From Caldilineaceae bacterium bin5 (GTDB taxonomy: Bacteria > Chloroflexota > Anaerolineae > Caldilineales > Caldilineaceae): a stretch of DNA of 64,000 bases. Below are positions 52,779 to 63,812 of the stretch, in pieces. The stretch is taken from NCBI GenBank assembly GCA_002238445.1, contig MPML01000003.1, forward strand, positions 186,001 through 250,000, read 5' to 3'. Under the pieces are notes generated by a model that saw nothing but the letters and a program-made list of their open reading frames with translations, was not told the origin of the DNA and did not search any database. Position 1 is the first letter of the stretch; every line of letters starts with the position of its first letter. The position numbers were made by a program, and so were the translations under genes.

Positions 52779-54032
52779 ATGGCCGGAGAAATGCTGTTGA
52801 CGCAAGAAAAGACGCAAAATCGCAACGGGGATTCGAATACCGCTCTGCTCGAAGAGGGCGCGGCACAGACCGACGTGCAGTCGCCCAGCCCGGAAGAGAC
52901 CCTCGCCCATCTGCTCAAACTCGGCCGCGAAAAAGGCTTCGTCAGCTACGATGAAGTGCTGCAGGTCATGCCCGAGGCCGAAAACGATATTGAGCAGCTG
53001 GATGATATCTTCGCATCTCTGCTCGAGCAAGGTATCTCTGTCGGCCAGGCCAAAGAGGACGTTTCCAACGAAGAGAAAAAAGATTCGCTCGAAAGCGCGG
53101 AAGAAGACGAATTCGATCTCAGCCAGATCGAAATCGACGACTCCATCAGCCTCTATCTCAAGGAGATCGGCCGCGTTCCCCTGCTGACTGCCGCCGAGGA
53201 GGTCGATCTTGCCAAACGCATGGAGGCCGGTCGCGATTCCCGCCATCACCTGAACCATGAACAGGTCGAATGGGAAGAACGCGAACAACTGCTCTGGTTG
53301 GTCCGCGATGGACGCTCCGCACAGGAGCACCTGATCAAGGCCAACAGCCGCCTTGTCGTCAGTGTCGCCAAAAAGTATGTCGGCCGCGGCGTCCCCTTTC
53401 TGGACCTGATCCAGGAAGGCAATATCGGCCTGATTCGCGCCGTCAAAAAGTTCGACTACCGCCGCGGCTATAAGTTCAGCACCTACGCCACCTGGTGGAT
53501 CCGGCAGGCGGTTACACGCGCCATCGCCGACCAGGGGCGCACAATTCGCGTGCCCGTACACATGTACGAGCAGATAAACCGCCTGACCCGCACCAGCCGC
53601 CAGCTCGTGCAGGAGTTGGGCCGCGACCCCACCACCGAAGAAATCGCCGAAGAGCTGGGCGTAACCCCCCGCAAGGTCGAGCACATCATGCGCGTCAGCC
53701 AGCGGCCTCTCAGCCTGGAAATGCCGGTCGGGGAGGAAGAAGACAGCTACCTGGGCGACTTTATCGAGGATGAGGATGCCGACAGCCCGCAAGACTCCGC
53801 CGGCCGTCAGATTCTGCGGGAAGTGATCGACGAAATCTTCCAGAGCCTGACCCCCCGCGAAGTGCGCATCCTGCAGCTCCGCTTCGGACTGGTCGACGGC
53901 TACAACTATACGCTCGAAGAGGTCGGCAGAAAGTTCGGCGTCACCCGCGAACGTATCCGCCAGATCGAAGCCCAGGCCCTCAGCCGCCTGCGCCACCCCA
54001 GCCGCAGCCGCAGACTGCGTGACTACCTTTAA
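52779..54032 (+). CDS. rpoD: Principal RNA polymerase sigma factor (sigma-70)
   Basis: 417 residues. A region 1.1-like segment ([12 protein letters not shown]-type, about 40-95) and an acidic linker precede region 1.2 ([21 protein letters not shown]). Region 2 includes [19 protein letters not shown] and [20 protein letters not shown], the -10 recognition helix. Region 3 follows, and region 4 ends with [20 protein letters not shown], the -35 recognition helix. The full set of regions marks the housekeeping sigma factor. I chose ATG 52779 (AGAGGTG upstream). A 12-bp hairpin lies after its stop codon. Confidence 0.96.
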   Translation: MAGEMLLTQEKTQNRNGDSNTALLEEGAAQTDVQSPSPEETLAHLLKLGREKGFVSYDEVLQVMPEAENDIEQLDDIFASLLEQGISVGQAKEDVSNEEKKDSLESAEEDEFDLSQIEIDDSISLYLKEIGRVPLLTAAEEVDLAKRMEAGRDSRHHLNHEQVEWEEREQLLWLVRDGRSAQEHLIKANSRLVVSVAKKYVGRGVPFLDLIQEGNIGLIRAVKKFDYRRGYKFSTYATWWIRQAVTRAIADQGRTIRVPVHMYEQINRLTRTSRQLVQELGRDPTTEEIAEELGVTPRKVEHIMRVSQRPLSLEMPVGEEEDSYLGDFIEDEDADSPQDSAGRQILREVIDEIFQSLTPREVRILQLRFGLVDGYNYTLEEVGRKFGVTRERIRQIEAQALSRLRHPSRSRRLRDYL

Positions 54033-54061
54033 CACCGAATAGTAGGGAACACCAGGAGTGG

Positions 54062-54110
54062 GGAGTGAGAGGTAATCTGTGACTCGTCGCAGTTACTCAC
54101 TTCTCACTCC
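54062..54110 (+). terminator. Hairpin downstream of rpoD
   Basis: GGAGTGAGAGGT (54062-54073) can pair with ACTTCTCACTCC (54099-54110) over 12 bp with one G-T pair and a 25-nt loop. No T-run follows, so termination strength is uncertain. It separates rpoD from the convergent pyrophosphohydrolase gene. Confidence 0.5.
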
Positions 54111-54130
54111 TCTTCACTCTCTCCTCAGGT

Positions 54131-54469
54131 TCAGCGCACATCGCCTTCCCCGCCGATGACGCCCCGCTCCAACCGGTCGAACAGCTTCTCGATGTTCTGC
54201 GCAGCCACCTCCTCCAACGACAGATCCAACTCCGTGCAAATCTGAGTCAGGTACCAGAGCACGTCGCCCAACTCGCCTTTCAACGCCGCACGGTCCTCCT
54301 CCGAGATGACACCCTCTTTGTCACGAAATATCTTCTTGATCTTGCCCGCCACTTCACCCGCCTCATTCACAAGCCCCAACGTCGGATACACGATCGCGTG
54401 ATCCGTGTGAACCAGGCTCCATGTCTTGCGCGATTCGCTCTGATACCGCTTGAAATCGATCGTTGCCAT
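54131..54469 (-). CDS. MazG-like nucleotide pyrophosphohydrolase
   Basis: 112-residue all-alpha NTP pyrophosphohydrolase of the MazG-like superfamily, which hydrolyses non-canonical or excess (d)NTPs to (d)NMP and pyrophosphate. Metal-binding acidic pattern: GLVNEAGEVAGKIKK (ExxE) and ALKGELGDVLWYLTQ (ExxD). A longer frame to 54763 overlaps gyrB and is spurious; ATG 54469 with AAAGGT upstream is the start. It is separated from gyrB by a terminator. Confidence 0.88.
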   Translation of the reverse strand: MATIDFKRYQSESRKTWSLVHTDHAIVYPTLGLVNEAGEVAGKIKKIFRDKEGVISEEDRAALKGELGDVLWYLTQICTELDLSLEEVAAQNIEKLFDRLERGVIGGEGDVR

Positions 54470-54504
54470 ACCTTTCTCTCTCCCCACTCTCCGCCGGCAT
54501 CTAC

Positions 54505-54547
54505 CAACTAAAAACTGAAAACTAGAAACTGAAAACTGAAAACTAAA
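54505..54547. repeat. Low-complexity AAACTGAAAACTA run
   Basis: Quasi-periodic ACTAAAAACTG, AAAACTAGAAACTG and AAAACTGAAAACT. Similar runs lie at 2641-2661, 29575-29611 and 50118-50153. Intergenic. Confidence 0.75.
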
Positions 54548-54548
54548 G

Positions 54549-54580
54549 AAAAAGGCCCGACCATACAGTCGGGCCCTTCC
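54549..54580 (-). terminator. Intrinsic terminator of gyrB
   Basis: Minus strand: GGCCCGAC, a six-base loop, GTCGGGCC, then TTTTTCTTT. The stem (54554-54561 and 54568-54575) is a perfect 8 bp. It lies 18 bp beyond the gyrB stop codon. Confidence 0.88.
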
Positions 54581-54597
54581 GTTTGCCGCCTTCGCAA

Positions 54598-56562
<1,965 letters not shown>

Positions 56563-56725
56563 TCATTTCAGACAAGGCCGCTGCCCACAACTGCGCATTC
56601 GACCTCGTTAAGCTATCGCCGGTTGCGGTCATCCGGCCCGAACACTCCATCAAGCCGGATCGGCTGGCGTTTGCCGATCGGAAATCGGCTTACATCCGCA
56701 ACTCTATGCTCATGCCGACAAAATG

Positions 56726-57691
56726 TCAGGCAAGACCTTCCGTTTCTTGTTGTTGCATCGCCAGAATGCGCGTTCGGTAAAAGACAAGCAACGACATCGC
56801 CAACCCCGTGCCGATGAAAGTATTCCCCAACGTGGCTAATGCCACGCCCAGCGTATGCCATTGTGTGACCTGGCGAAATAGCAGCCCCATGCCTGTCGAA
56901 ATCAACGTAGTCAGCAGTACAAACCCGACCGTGATCCAGAAGTTCTTCCGCACCAGATGGATGCTGCGGCGCACCGCGCGCCCAATCGCCAAATCGTCCA
57001 GCACCAATGCAGTAGTCACAAAATACAGATAGAGTAGAACCACCAAAACCAGGCCGACGAACAGGAACAACGCCCCGGAACCCAATACCGGGCTGATCAG
57101 CGCCAGTACAGTGACCCCTATCACCCCGGGAATGTAGATCATCATCAGCCCGAGCGTTACGAAAACCAGGAAACCGAGTGTGCGCAGCCAGTGGCGGACG
57201 ATGCGGGCCGCCAAAATGTTGACCGAGAGCGCCTTCTGGCCCTCGCCGATCGGCAGATTCTGAGCCAGCAGATTCATATACGTCGCACCAATCAGCAGAC
57301 CGGCCAGGCCAAACAGCAAAGACAGCAGGCCCGCAACGAGGAGCGAATCAACCTCGACGCTGGGATGGTCTCCCTTTATCCCGGGCAGCGTCGTCAGCAG
57401 GCTCGGCACATGGTATAGGAGGCTGTTGACCAGAAACTGGGCCAGATTGCTCGTCTGCCCGACCGCGTCCAGCAACTCGCTCATCTGCGTCAGGTCAAAC
57501 GGACTCCCCGCCGCCAGCTGCGGATCCTCGGCCAACCCCGTGTAGAAATCGGCTAATCTCGCCAGCAGCGGGCTGATGCTCCAGCGGGGCAGTACCCACA
57601 ACAGAGCGTCCAGCAGCAGCGGCAACAGCAGCAGGCCTGGCCGCTGGCTGACAAAGCGGTAGCCGGTTGAAATACTGTCAATGATTCCCAC
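56726..57691 (-). CDS. Multi-pass membrane protein of unknown function
   Basis: 321 residues with five or six hydrophobic helices: LLLLPLLLDALLWVLP at the start, LLVAGLLSLLFGLAGLLIG, LGFLVFVTLGLMMIYIPGV, ALFLFVGLVLVVLLYLYFV, and two near the end. The sequence RAVRRSIHLVRKNFWITVGFVLL between the later helices resembles the cytosolic helix of DUF-type 'glycerophosphodiester phosphodiesterase membrane domain' proteins. No catalytic motif is visible. It lies upstream of gyrB on the same strand. Confidence 0.75.
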   Translation of the reverse strand: MGIIDSISTGYRFVSQRPGLLLLPLLLDALLWVLPRWSISPLLARLADFYTGLAEDPQLAAGSPFDLTQMSELLDAVGQTSNLAQFLVNSLLYHVPSLLTTLPGIKGDHPSVEVDSLLVAGLLSLLFGLAGLLIGATYMNLLAQNLPIGEGQKALSVNILAARIVRHWLRTLGFLVFVTLGLMMIYIPGVIGVTVLALISPVLGSGALFLFVGLVLVVLLYLYFVTTALVLDDLAIGRAVRRSIHLVRKNFWITVGFVLLTTLISTGMGLLFRQVTQWHTLGVALATLGNTFIGTGLAMSLLVFYRTRILAMQQQETEGLA

Positions 57692-58052
57692 GGAAACGTC
57701 CCGATATTGGCTGGCAAACCCATCTCAAATGCAGCCCTGAAATGGCGCTTTTGCGGCAGAATCTACCTTACTTATTTTACCACATATGCCTGCAATCCAC
57801 GAACGACAGCGGCCCACTGACCGCACCACTTCACACCCCAAACCGCCCCGTAAACGGATTAGACGGGAATGGTAGACCGGTCTACAATGGATTAACTGGC
57901 GATCCGCTTGACTGGGGTATGGACCCTGCCAATGGCCGCGAACACGCTTGGTTTTTCCTCGTGTTCGCGAACCGTAATCTTGGGGTTGCCCCCTCTCCCG
58001 CGTGGATCAGCTGAATCACAGTTCGAACTGTTCAACGACCCAAGGAGTAAGC
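57692..58052. other. Divergent intergenic region upstream of murA
   Basis: About 360 bp. Contains a 14-bp perfect palindrome GTAGACCGGTCTAC (57872-57885), similar to the boxes bound by TetR-family repressors, about 170 bp before murA. No gene or firm promoter seen. Confidence 0.5.
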
Positions 58053-59369
58053 ATGGCCTCATTTTCCATCGAGGGCGGCCACCCCATCGAGGGGACCGTC
58101 AGCGTCAGCGGCAACAAGAACGCCGCCTTTCCCCTCATCGCCGCATCCCTGCTCACCGACGAGACAGTCACCCTGGAGAATGTCCCGCAAATCGACGATG
58201 TTGACGCCATACTGGCAATTCTGGAGGGGCTGGGCGTATACGTGCGCAAAGAGGGCAGCCAGCTGACGCTGCGCGCCGACAAGCTGCACAGCCACGCGCC
58301 TGACGCCCGTCTGTTCAGCCGCATCCGCGGCGGGCTGAACCTGATGGGGCCGCTCCTGGCCCGGCGCGGCGCATTCCAGGTCGGAGGCGCAGCCGGCGGC
58401 GATGATATCGGCCGCCGCCGTATCGACACCCACCTCTTAGTCTTCGACCAGCTGGGCGCCGCCGTCGTCCACCCCAACAGCGGCCGCTTCGAGCTCAAAG
58501 CGCCCGGCAGACTCCAAGCCGCCGATATCCTGCTCGACGAGGCATCCGTGACCGCCACCCAGAACGCGGTCATGGCCGCCTCCCTGGCCCAGGGCACGAC
58601 CATCCTGCGCAACACCGCCAGCGAACCGCACGTCCAGGAACTGTGCCGCCTGCTGGTCGCCATGGGCTGCCCCATCGAAGGAATCGGCAGCAACACGCTG
58701 CACGTCCACGGCCAAGAGCGGCTCAACGGCGCCAGCGCCACCGTCGGCCCGGACTACATGGAGGTCGGCAGCTTCATCGGTCTGGGCGCCATCACCCGCG
58801 GGCAGTTGCGGATTGCCAACGTGGACCCCGATCATCTGCGTATGCTGGAAATGGTCTTCTGCCAGCGGCTCGGCGTGCGCATGCACCTGCAGGAGGACCC
58901 CCAGGCCGCGCGCACCGGCTACACGCTCGTCCTCCCCGACGAACAGGCCTTACGCGTTCAGCCCGACTTCGGCGGCGCCATCCCCAAAATCGACGACGCG
59001 CCCTGGCCCGCCTTCCCCCCGGACGTGATGAGCATGGCCGTTGTCGTCGCCAGCCAAGCCCAGGGCACCGTCCTCATCCACGAGAAAATGTTCGAAAGCC
59101 GTCTCTACTTCGTCGACAAACTGGTCGCCATGGGCGCGCAGATCATCGTTTGCGACCCCCACCGCGTTGTCGTCGTCGGCCCCTCCCGGCTCGTCGGCCA
59201 GCAGGTCAGCAGCCCCGACATCCGCGCCGGCATGGCGCTCGTCCTCGCCGCGCTCAGCGCCGAGGGACGCACAATCATAGGCAATATCGAACAGATCGAT
59301 CGGGGATATCAGAGTGTGGATCAAAAGCTACGCGCCGTCGGCGCCCACATAGAACGCCTGGAAGCGTAA
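58053..59369 (+). CDS. murA: UDP-N-acetylglucosamine 1-carboxyvinyltransferase
   Basis: First committed step of peptidoglycan synthesis: transfers enolpyruvate from PEP to UDP-GlcNAc. 438 residues with [17 protein letters not shown] (catalytic Lys22/Asn23) and a C-terminal [15 protein letters not shown]. In the mobile loop, [13 protein letters not shown] has Asp117 where E. coli has Cys115. Such Cys-to-Asp enzymes (as in mycobacteria and chlamydiae) are active but not inhibited by fosfomycin. AAGGAG precedes ATG 58053. Confidence 0.95.
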   Translation: MASFSIEGGHPIEGTVSVSGNKNAAFPLIAASLLTDETVTLENVPQIDDVDAILAILEGLGVYVRKEGSQLTLRADKLHSHAPDARLFSRIRGGLNLMGPLLARRGAFQVGGAAGGDDIGRRRIDTHLLVFDQLGAAVVHPNSGRFELKAPGRLQAADILLDEASVTATQNAVMAASLAQGTTILRNTASEPHVQELCRLLVAMGCPIEGIGSNTLHVHGQERLNGASATVGPDYMEVGSFIGLGAITRGQLRIANVDPDHLRMLEMVFCQRLGVRMHLQEDPQAARTGYTLVLPDEQALRVQPDFGGAIPKIDDAPWPAFPPDVMSMAVVVASQAQGTVLIHEKMFESRLYFVDKLVAMGAQIIVCDPHRVVVVGPSRLVGQQVSSPDIRAGMALVLAALSAEGRTIIGNIEQIDRGYQSVDQKLRAVGAHIERLEA

Positions 59370-59980
59370 ACTCTGCTGCCAAGTTACAGCGGCCAGCTAA
59401 CCACTGACCACTAGGGCCTTATGCTAGTTGGGAAAGGCCAGTTTTCTGATTTGAAGGTAGTCATATTCGCCCAACAGGCGGTTGATGTAAATGCAGAAGG
59501 TATGTGCAGTTGTCTATGGGTATATATAGTCGTTGATGACGTGTTCAAGGAAGTAGAAAAACATGTGAGTCGACCGGGGCCAGCGCCGGTCTGTTGCTTA
59601 ACTGCTTGAACAGCCCGATGTAGTCTGTCGGCAACCCAGCTATAGCATGTTCGCAGGTCCTGTCATGCTCGATGGGCGCGATCTGCTTGTCCGATTTTGG
59701 CTTCTGCATGCGGGGTTGCACTCTACCAAGCGACAAATGGCGCCAAACGGGCGCACAAAGACATCTGATCCGTAGCTGCTCCGCCACGGGCTGGGCGATT
59801 CACTTCATCAGAAACCTGACCTCGCGGCCCAGTTTTCTTAGGGGCAAGCTTAGTCCAGGACAAGACCGTGGCCGTCCATGCTGACCAAAACTCAAATTGA
59901 GGCGCGCCTGGACTGAATCTGACTGTATCGAGGGGTTGTTCCTGCAAGGAGGACGAAAAAAATGTTGAGATGGAGCGACA
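59370..59980. other. Intergenic region with no recognisable gene
   Basis: 610 bp after murA. It starts with a CCACTGACCACTA run (59398-59414). Several short open frames occur on both strands, but none has a recognisable family, good ribosome site or clear codon pattern; decayed mobile DNA next to the toxin-antitoxin pair is possible. Confidence 0.5.
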
Positions 59981-60424
59981 CTACAGCCCGTCTGGACGCA
60001 GTGGATGCTGCCATCGCAGTCCTGGGAATCGGCCGAAATCGGAGTCGGTCGAAACCATGGTGCAGCCGTTTTCGACTGCAATCGCCGCGTGCTGCGCGTC
60101 AGCGACCAGCTTCCCGGTAGCTCCGGACTCACGGCACAACCGTTCGAATATGTCTAGGTGATCGGGGCCTGGACCGACGATGCGCGCGGTCGGGCGTTCC
60201 ACGAGCGAGGAGATGAATGCGAAGGACTGGTCGAGAGTGGATGGGGGGTCGAAGACTCGCGGATTAGTTACGATGCGAACGAAGCCGGCCAGAACGAGGA
60301 CGGAGAGGGCGAAGGGTTCCGGTCCTGTCGCCAGACGAGTGACCCACGTTGCATACTCGGGGTGTTCGGGAACGGAGTCCTCAATGTGGGCATATATCAG
60401 AACATTTACGTCGGGAAGCAGCAT
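59981..60424 (-). CDS. PIN-domain ribonuclease toxin (VapC type)
   Basis: 147 residues. PIN-domain acidic residues appear as LLPDVNVLIYAH (first Asp), LVADAQHAAIAVENG (central Asp and Glu) and STDSDFGRFPGL (last Asp pair), which bind Mg2+ in the nuclease site. VapC toxins cut tRNA or rRNA. It starts 6 bp after the antitoxin stop codon, so both come from one transcript. Confidence 0.9.
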   Translation of the reverse strand: MLLPDVNVLIYAHIEDSVPEHPEYATWVTRLATGPEPFALSVLVLAGFVRIVTNPRVFDPPSTLDQSFAFISSLVERPTARIVGPGPDHLDIFERLCRESGATGKLVADAQHAAIAVENGCTMVSTDSDFGRFPGLRWQHPLRPDGL

Positions 60425-60430
60425 CCCGAG

Positions 60431-60688
60431 TCACCGACTGCCTTGCCCGAACCGGGCTTCGTCATCCTGTGCGTCGAGCGCCCTCGGTCGGTCGAGATCG
60501 ATTCCCGGGCGGGGGTGTGCGCCCCGCACGGTCACCAGCCGGAAGGGAGGCGACTCCGCCGGTTCGCGACGCGTCAGAGCGTCATTCAACGTTTTGGCGA
60601 TAAAGGCACTGACGCTGATGCCGCGGGCTTCGGCTGCGCGACGCACCTGCTTTGCAAGTTGGTCGTCAAGGGAGATAGTGGTTCTCAT
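60431..60688 (-). CDS. Ribbon-helix-helix antitoxin (VapB type)
   Basis: 85 residues. The N-terminal MRTTISLDDQLAKQVRRAAEARGISVSAF-like ribbon-helix-helix binds DNA; the C-terminal part, rich in Pro and Asp (RPGIDLDRPRALDAQDDE), would wrap the toxin. The start codon lies inside an inverted repeat (60688-60724), the likely operator for autorepression by the VapBC complex. Confidence 0.88.
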   Translation of the reverse strand: MRTTISLDDQLAKQVRRAAEARGISVSAFIAKTLNDALTRREPAESPPFRLVTVRGAHPRPGIDLDRPRALDAQDDEARFGQGSR

Positions 60689-60724
60689 GATGCATTAGCA
60701 TAACATTTCTTCATCAATGCATCA
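60688..60724 (-). promoter_or_regulatory. Inverted-repeat operator of the toxin-antitoxin operon
   Basis: TGATGCATT (60688-60696) and AATGCATCA (60716-60724) are 9-bp perfect inverted repeats 19 bp apart, overlapping the antitoxin start codon and a -10-like TATGCT on the minus strand. Ribbon-helix-helix antitoxins bind such paired sites. Confidence 0.6.
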
Positions 60725-60789
60725 ATACTGCCAGGACCAGGGCAATTGCATCCAATTGGGACAAAACCTCGTGAGCCTGCCTGAATCAG

Positions 60790-60819
60790 GTAGGGGCGCC
60801 CCTTGTGGGCGCCCTTCTC
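60790..60819. repeat. GTAGGGGCGCCC-type hairpin
   Basis: GTAG followed by stem GGGCGCCC, loop CTTGT, stem GGGCGCCC. Variant of the hairpin at 986. Confidence 0.8.
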
Positions 60820-60924
60820 AAGGCAAAACGCCGGGAACTGTGCAAATCATAGTGCGCAGTCGCAAATTCTAAAGGTCTTTGGCGACTGGAGGCCGGTTTC
60901 TTGGCCGATAAATGAAGACAATTG

Positions 60925-60956
60925 GTAGGGGCACCCCTTGTGGGTGCCCTTCGTGG
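60925..60956. repeat. GTAGGGGCACCC-type hairpin
   Basis: GTAG followed by stem GGGCACCC, loop CTTGT, stem GGGTGCCC, then TTCGTGG. Core identical to the copy at 986-1010. Confidence 0.8.
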
Positions 60957-61331
60957 CCTATTTGGGCATCCGAGTTTAGATGCGATTGCCCTGACTGCCA
61001 GGGCGGAGGGATGCAGTCCACATTTGGGGTGGGGATAATCGGGCGGGAAATTCATGCCAGCGGAGGCTGAAATTGTTTACCTGCTTTGGGAGAGGCACAA
61101 GGCAGGCACCTACCGCGGCGTTTGGGGTGACGGTGAAGTCGGCGCGCGCGGGGGTACGTGGGCAGTCACAAGGCCTGCCCCTACCGTGGCGGCCGCTGAT
61201 TTGGGGGCAGCGCGATGGGCCGCGGGAAATCATGGCTGTATCGACCCTACACTCGGCGCGGGGAGTAACTGCTGGGAGGCGTTGCCGGGGAAGCCCCCCG
61301 CATAGGGGAAGGCCTAAGGGCCCACTAACCA

Positions 61332-62750
61332 CTAACCACCGGCCCCCGCAGTTCCTTCCTCCGCCCGCCGCAGGGCCAGCTTGCGCCGCAATTCATCATG
61401 CGCCGCCCGGTCCAGAGGATAGCGCGCCGCCGCGAACATCGACAGGACCAGCAAAACGGCCGGCACCGCGCCCATGAAGATGCGCAAAGCCAGCACAGCC
61501 GCCTCCGGCTGCGTTGCCGCCGCGCCTTCAATGAAGCCGGTAGCCCTCAGAACCTGCGGCACGACGAACCCAACCGCGAACGCAGTAGCGATTTTGCGGA
61601 ACGTGACCAGATAAGCCGAGTAAACGCCCTCGCGGCGTTGACCGCTGTGCCATTCGTCCTCTTCGATGATGTCCGCCACGATCGCCCAGGGGGTGGCGTT
61701 GGCCGCGCCATACCCGATTCCGGCAACAGCCGCCGCGATCAGCACCAGCGGCGCATTCCCCGGCGGCAGCAGGCTGATAATCGCCATCACCGCCGCCCAG
61801 AAGACCATCATGCGTATATACGTGCGGCTCTTGCCGTACCGCTGCATCAGCCGCACCGTCAGCGGCATCGAAAGGAACGCGACGCCCAGCACAGCCGCCA
61901 GCACCAAACTGTCGAAAGGCGGCTTCAGCTGCATGTAGTAGATGAGGAACCACACGAACACGGAGGTGATGATGTCGACCGCGCTGAACGCCAGCACGTA
62001 AATCGCGGCCCCGATGCGGAACGGCCGGTTGGCAAACACCTCTTTGGTGATCTGAATGAAGTTAAGCCTGCCCTCCTCCTTCGGCAGTTCCCGCTCCGGC
62101 TCGCGTATGAAGGCCACCACCAGCAGAGGCGACCCCGCGATGATCAGCCCCCACAGCGCGCCCGCCACCGCGTAGCCGTTGCGCAGCGCATCCGGTCCAT
62201 CGAACCAGCCCGCGAAGAGTCCCTCCGCCAGCAGCTTGAACAACCCGGCCGTCAGCAGGGCAACAAAGATCGAGTTACCCATGCGCCAACCGGCCAGGCT
62301 GGCCCGTTCGTCATAGTCTTCGGTCAGTTCCGCGGTCAGGGCTGCGTAGGGCGCATTGACGATCGTAAACGCCGTGTCATAGAGGATGAAGACGACCGCG
62401 TAATAGAGGGCGGCAGCCACATTCCCCTCGAACGGGGGCGGGCTGAACATGAGGAAGAAGCCCAAGCCGAAGGGCAGCGCGCCCAGCAGCATGAACGGCC
62501 GCCGCCGCCCCCAACGGCTGCGAAAGCGGTCGCTGAGGATGCCGATCAGCGGGTCGTTGACACCGTCCCAGAAGCGGCCGATGATGAAGGCAACACCGGC
62601 CAGGCCCACGTCCACCCCCACGACGCTGACCGTGAAGTAGAGCCAGAACAGGGTACGCGCCGTCGAAGCCGACGCCGCGCCCCAATCACCCAGCCCATAA
62701 ATTGCCTTGGTCAGCGTGGGCAGCCGCTGCCGTGCAACGCCTGTCGTAAT
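61332..62750 (-). CDS. MFS transporter, GPH (glycoside-pentoside-hexuronide:cation symporter) type; probable ATT start
   Basis: Twelve-helix sugar:cation symporter-like protein of 472 residues. GPH landmarks are KAIYGLGDWGAAS near the start, IIGRFWDGVNDPLIGILSDR after helix 2, and WGRRRPFMLLG. No ATG, GTG or TTG in frame precedes the essential first helix: the first GTG is at 62621, inside it. The frame is open back to the TAG of the SH3 gene, and AGGGAGG lies seven bases before an in-frame ATT at 62750. I take that ATT as the start (TTGVARQRLPTLTKAIYGL). CTG codons nine or twelve codons later are alternatives. Confidence 0.8.
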   Translation of the reverse strand: MTTGVARQRLPTLTKAIYGLGDWGAASASTARTLFWLYFTVSVVGVDVGLAGVAFIIGRFWDGVNDPLIGILSDRFRSRWGRRRPFMLLGALPFGLGFFLMFSPPPFEGNVAAALYYAVVFILYDTAFTIVNAPYAALTAELTEDYDERASLAGWRMGNSIFVALLTAGLFKLLAEGLFAGWFDGPDALRNGYAVAGALWGLIIAGSPLLVVAFIREPERELPKEEGRLNFIQITKEVFANRPFRIGAAIYVLAFSAVDIITSVFVWFLIYYMQLKPPFDSLVLAAVLGVAFLSMPLTVRLMQRYGKSRTYIRMMVFWAAVMAIISLLPPGNAPLVLIAAAVAGIGYGAANATPWAIVADIIEEDEWHSGQRREGVYSAYLVTFRKIATAFAVGFVVPQVLRATGFIEGAAATQPEAAVLALRIFMGAVPAVLLVLSMFAAARYPLDRAAHDELRRKLALRRAEEGTAGAGG

Positions 62751-62762
62751 CGCCCCGCCTCC

Positions 62763-63812
62763 CTATCTCGGTCTCTGATCAAATACCAGCCAAACTAAAC
62801 CCTGGTTTCCATGCAAAGTGAAGCTATAGTTCTGGCTGTCTCGCTCACCGTTGCCGTCTTGGACCCAGATGGTGTACGACCCAGCAACGTTTCCACCCGG
62901 CAACTGGCTGGCAGAAACACCCTTGTCGTAATTGTATACTCGGCCTTTGGGCCCCTCTATGATATTCGTCCCGCCGCGCGTGTTGTGATCAAACCCATGT
63001 ACCTGGACCCCGTCCTTCTGCACTTCAACAAAGTAACCGCCGTGCACCTGGACCTCATCGTTGCGCCCACCATGTACAAAGCCGATGAGAAGCTTCAATT
63101 CCCCTCCGCCATTGTCTGCAGGATCAGTATCCCGCAGCCAGAACTTGCAGCCATCGCCGCCAATGCCGGCGCAGTGGTCTACATTGACAGGAGCGGGCAC
63201 TGGCGTAGGCGCCTGTGTGGGCACCGGCGTAGCAGTTGGCGGCACCGGCGTGGCCGGGATGTTCGCAGCCAGCGTGATCAGATTCGCGTTCTCCACATTT
63301 ACCAGAGAAGAGAAAATCCAACCCGTCTGGCCGCCAACGCAGCAGAACTGATACCACGTGTTCTCCACATTTCTGCCGCTGATATCGAACTGCGCACCCC
63401 TGGCGACGGTGCCAATGATGCCGAACGCGGTGCTCGGTCCCGTGCGCACGTTGACGTTAGCCGCGGTCAGGTCCGGCTTGACCGTAAAGCGGGCCACCGT
63501 TGGCACGGGCGTATCGGTGGGTGCAGGCGGATCGGTTGCCTGCGGAGCCGGTGCCTGTGTAGCCGCCGGCGCGACCTGCTGAGCAGTGCCGCCGCCAGAC
63601 TCCTGCGCGGCCGCCGCGCCCACCGGCGTCGACGTAAACGTGGGGACTACCGCCGCCATCGGGCGCGTCGGCGTCGGCGTTACGTCCGGCCCCGACAACA
63701 GACCGCAGCCGGCCAGAAACAGCGCGCCGGCACACAGCGCCAGCGCACGAAAGATCGATCTCTTCACGCTGGTATGGCGAATAGATCGCGTAAATGTTGA
63801 TTTCTTACGCAT
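62763..63812 (-). CDS. SH3-domain lipoprotein with Thr/Pro-rich linkers
   Basis: 349 residues. The lipobox is ALFLAGC, and a Thr/Pro/Ala-rich spacer follows. A bacterial SH3 domain reads ANVNVRTGPSTAFGIIGTVA, with WYQFCCVGGQTGWIFSSLV. A second Pro-rich linker leads to a C-terminal beta domain (VDHCAGIGGDGCKFWLRDTD, EVQVHGGYFVEVQKDGVQVHG) that I do not recognise. I chose ATG 63812 with AAGGAGAG upstream. The domain probably binds peptidoglycan or another envelope ligand. The transporter start follows 12 bp after its stop codon. Confidence 0.85.
   Translation of the reverse strand: MRKKSTFTRSIRHTSVKRSIFRALALCAGALFLAGCGLLSGPDVTPTPTRPMAAVVPTFTSTPVGAAAAQESGGGTAQQVAPAATQAPAPQATDPPAPTDTPVPTVARFTVKPDLTAANVNVRTGPSTAFGIIGTVARGAQFDISGRNVENTWYQFCCVGGQTGWIFSSLVNVENANLITLAANIPATPVPPTATPVPTQAPTPVPAPVNVDHCAGIGGDGCKFWLRDTDPADNGGGELKLLIGFVHGGRNDEVQVHGGYFVEVQKDGVQVHGFDHNTRGGTNIIEGPKGRVYNYDKGVSASQLPGGNVAGSYTIWVQDGNGERDSQNYSFTLHGNQGLVWLVFDQRPR

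Larger units (their letters stand above)
60725..61331. other. Intergenic region rich in GTAGGGGC palindromes
   Basis: 600 bp with two GTAGGGGC hairpins (60790-60819, 60925-60956), two related half-units reading GTAGGGGCAGGCCTTGTGAC-like on the minus strand (61094-61113, 61165-61184), and a CCACTAACCACTAACCACC run (61321-61340). No gene seen. Confidence 0.7.

Noticed and set aside
57872-57885. Specific TetR/NemR-type operator claim for GTAGACCGGTCTAC
   Set aside because: The palindrome is perfect, but no regulator gene is adjacent and one 14-bp palindrome is not enough to name a regulator.
59370-59980. Transposase remnant
   Set aside because: Short frames here show no DDE or HUH motif and no terminal repeats; evidence is too thin.
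61398-62798. Plus-strand open frame of 466 codons
   Set aside because: Antisense to the GPH transporter; Arg/His/Gln-rich composition typical of a shadow.
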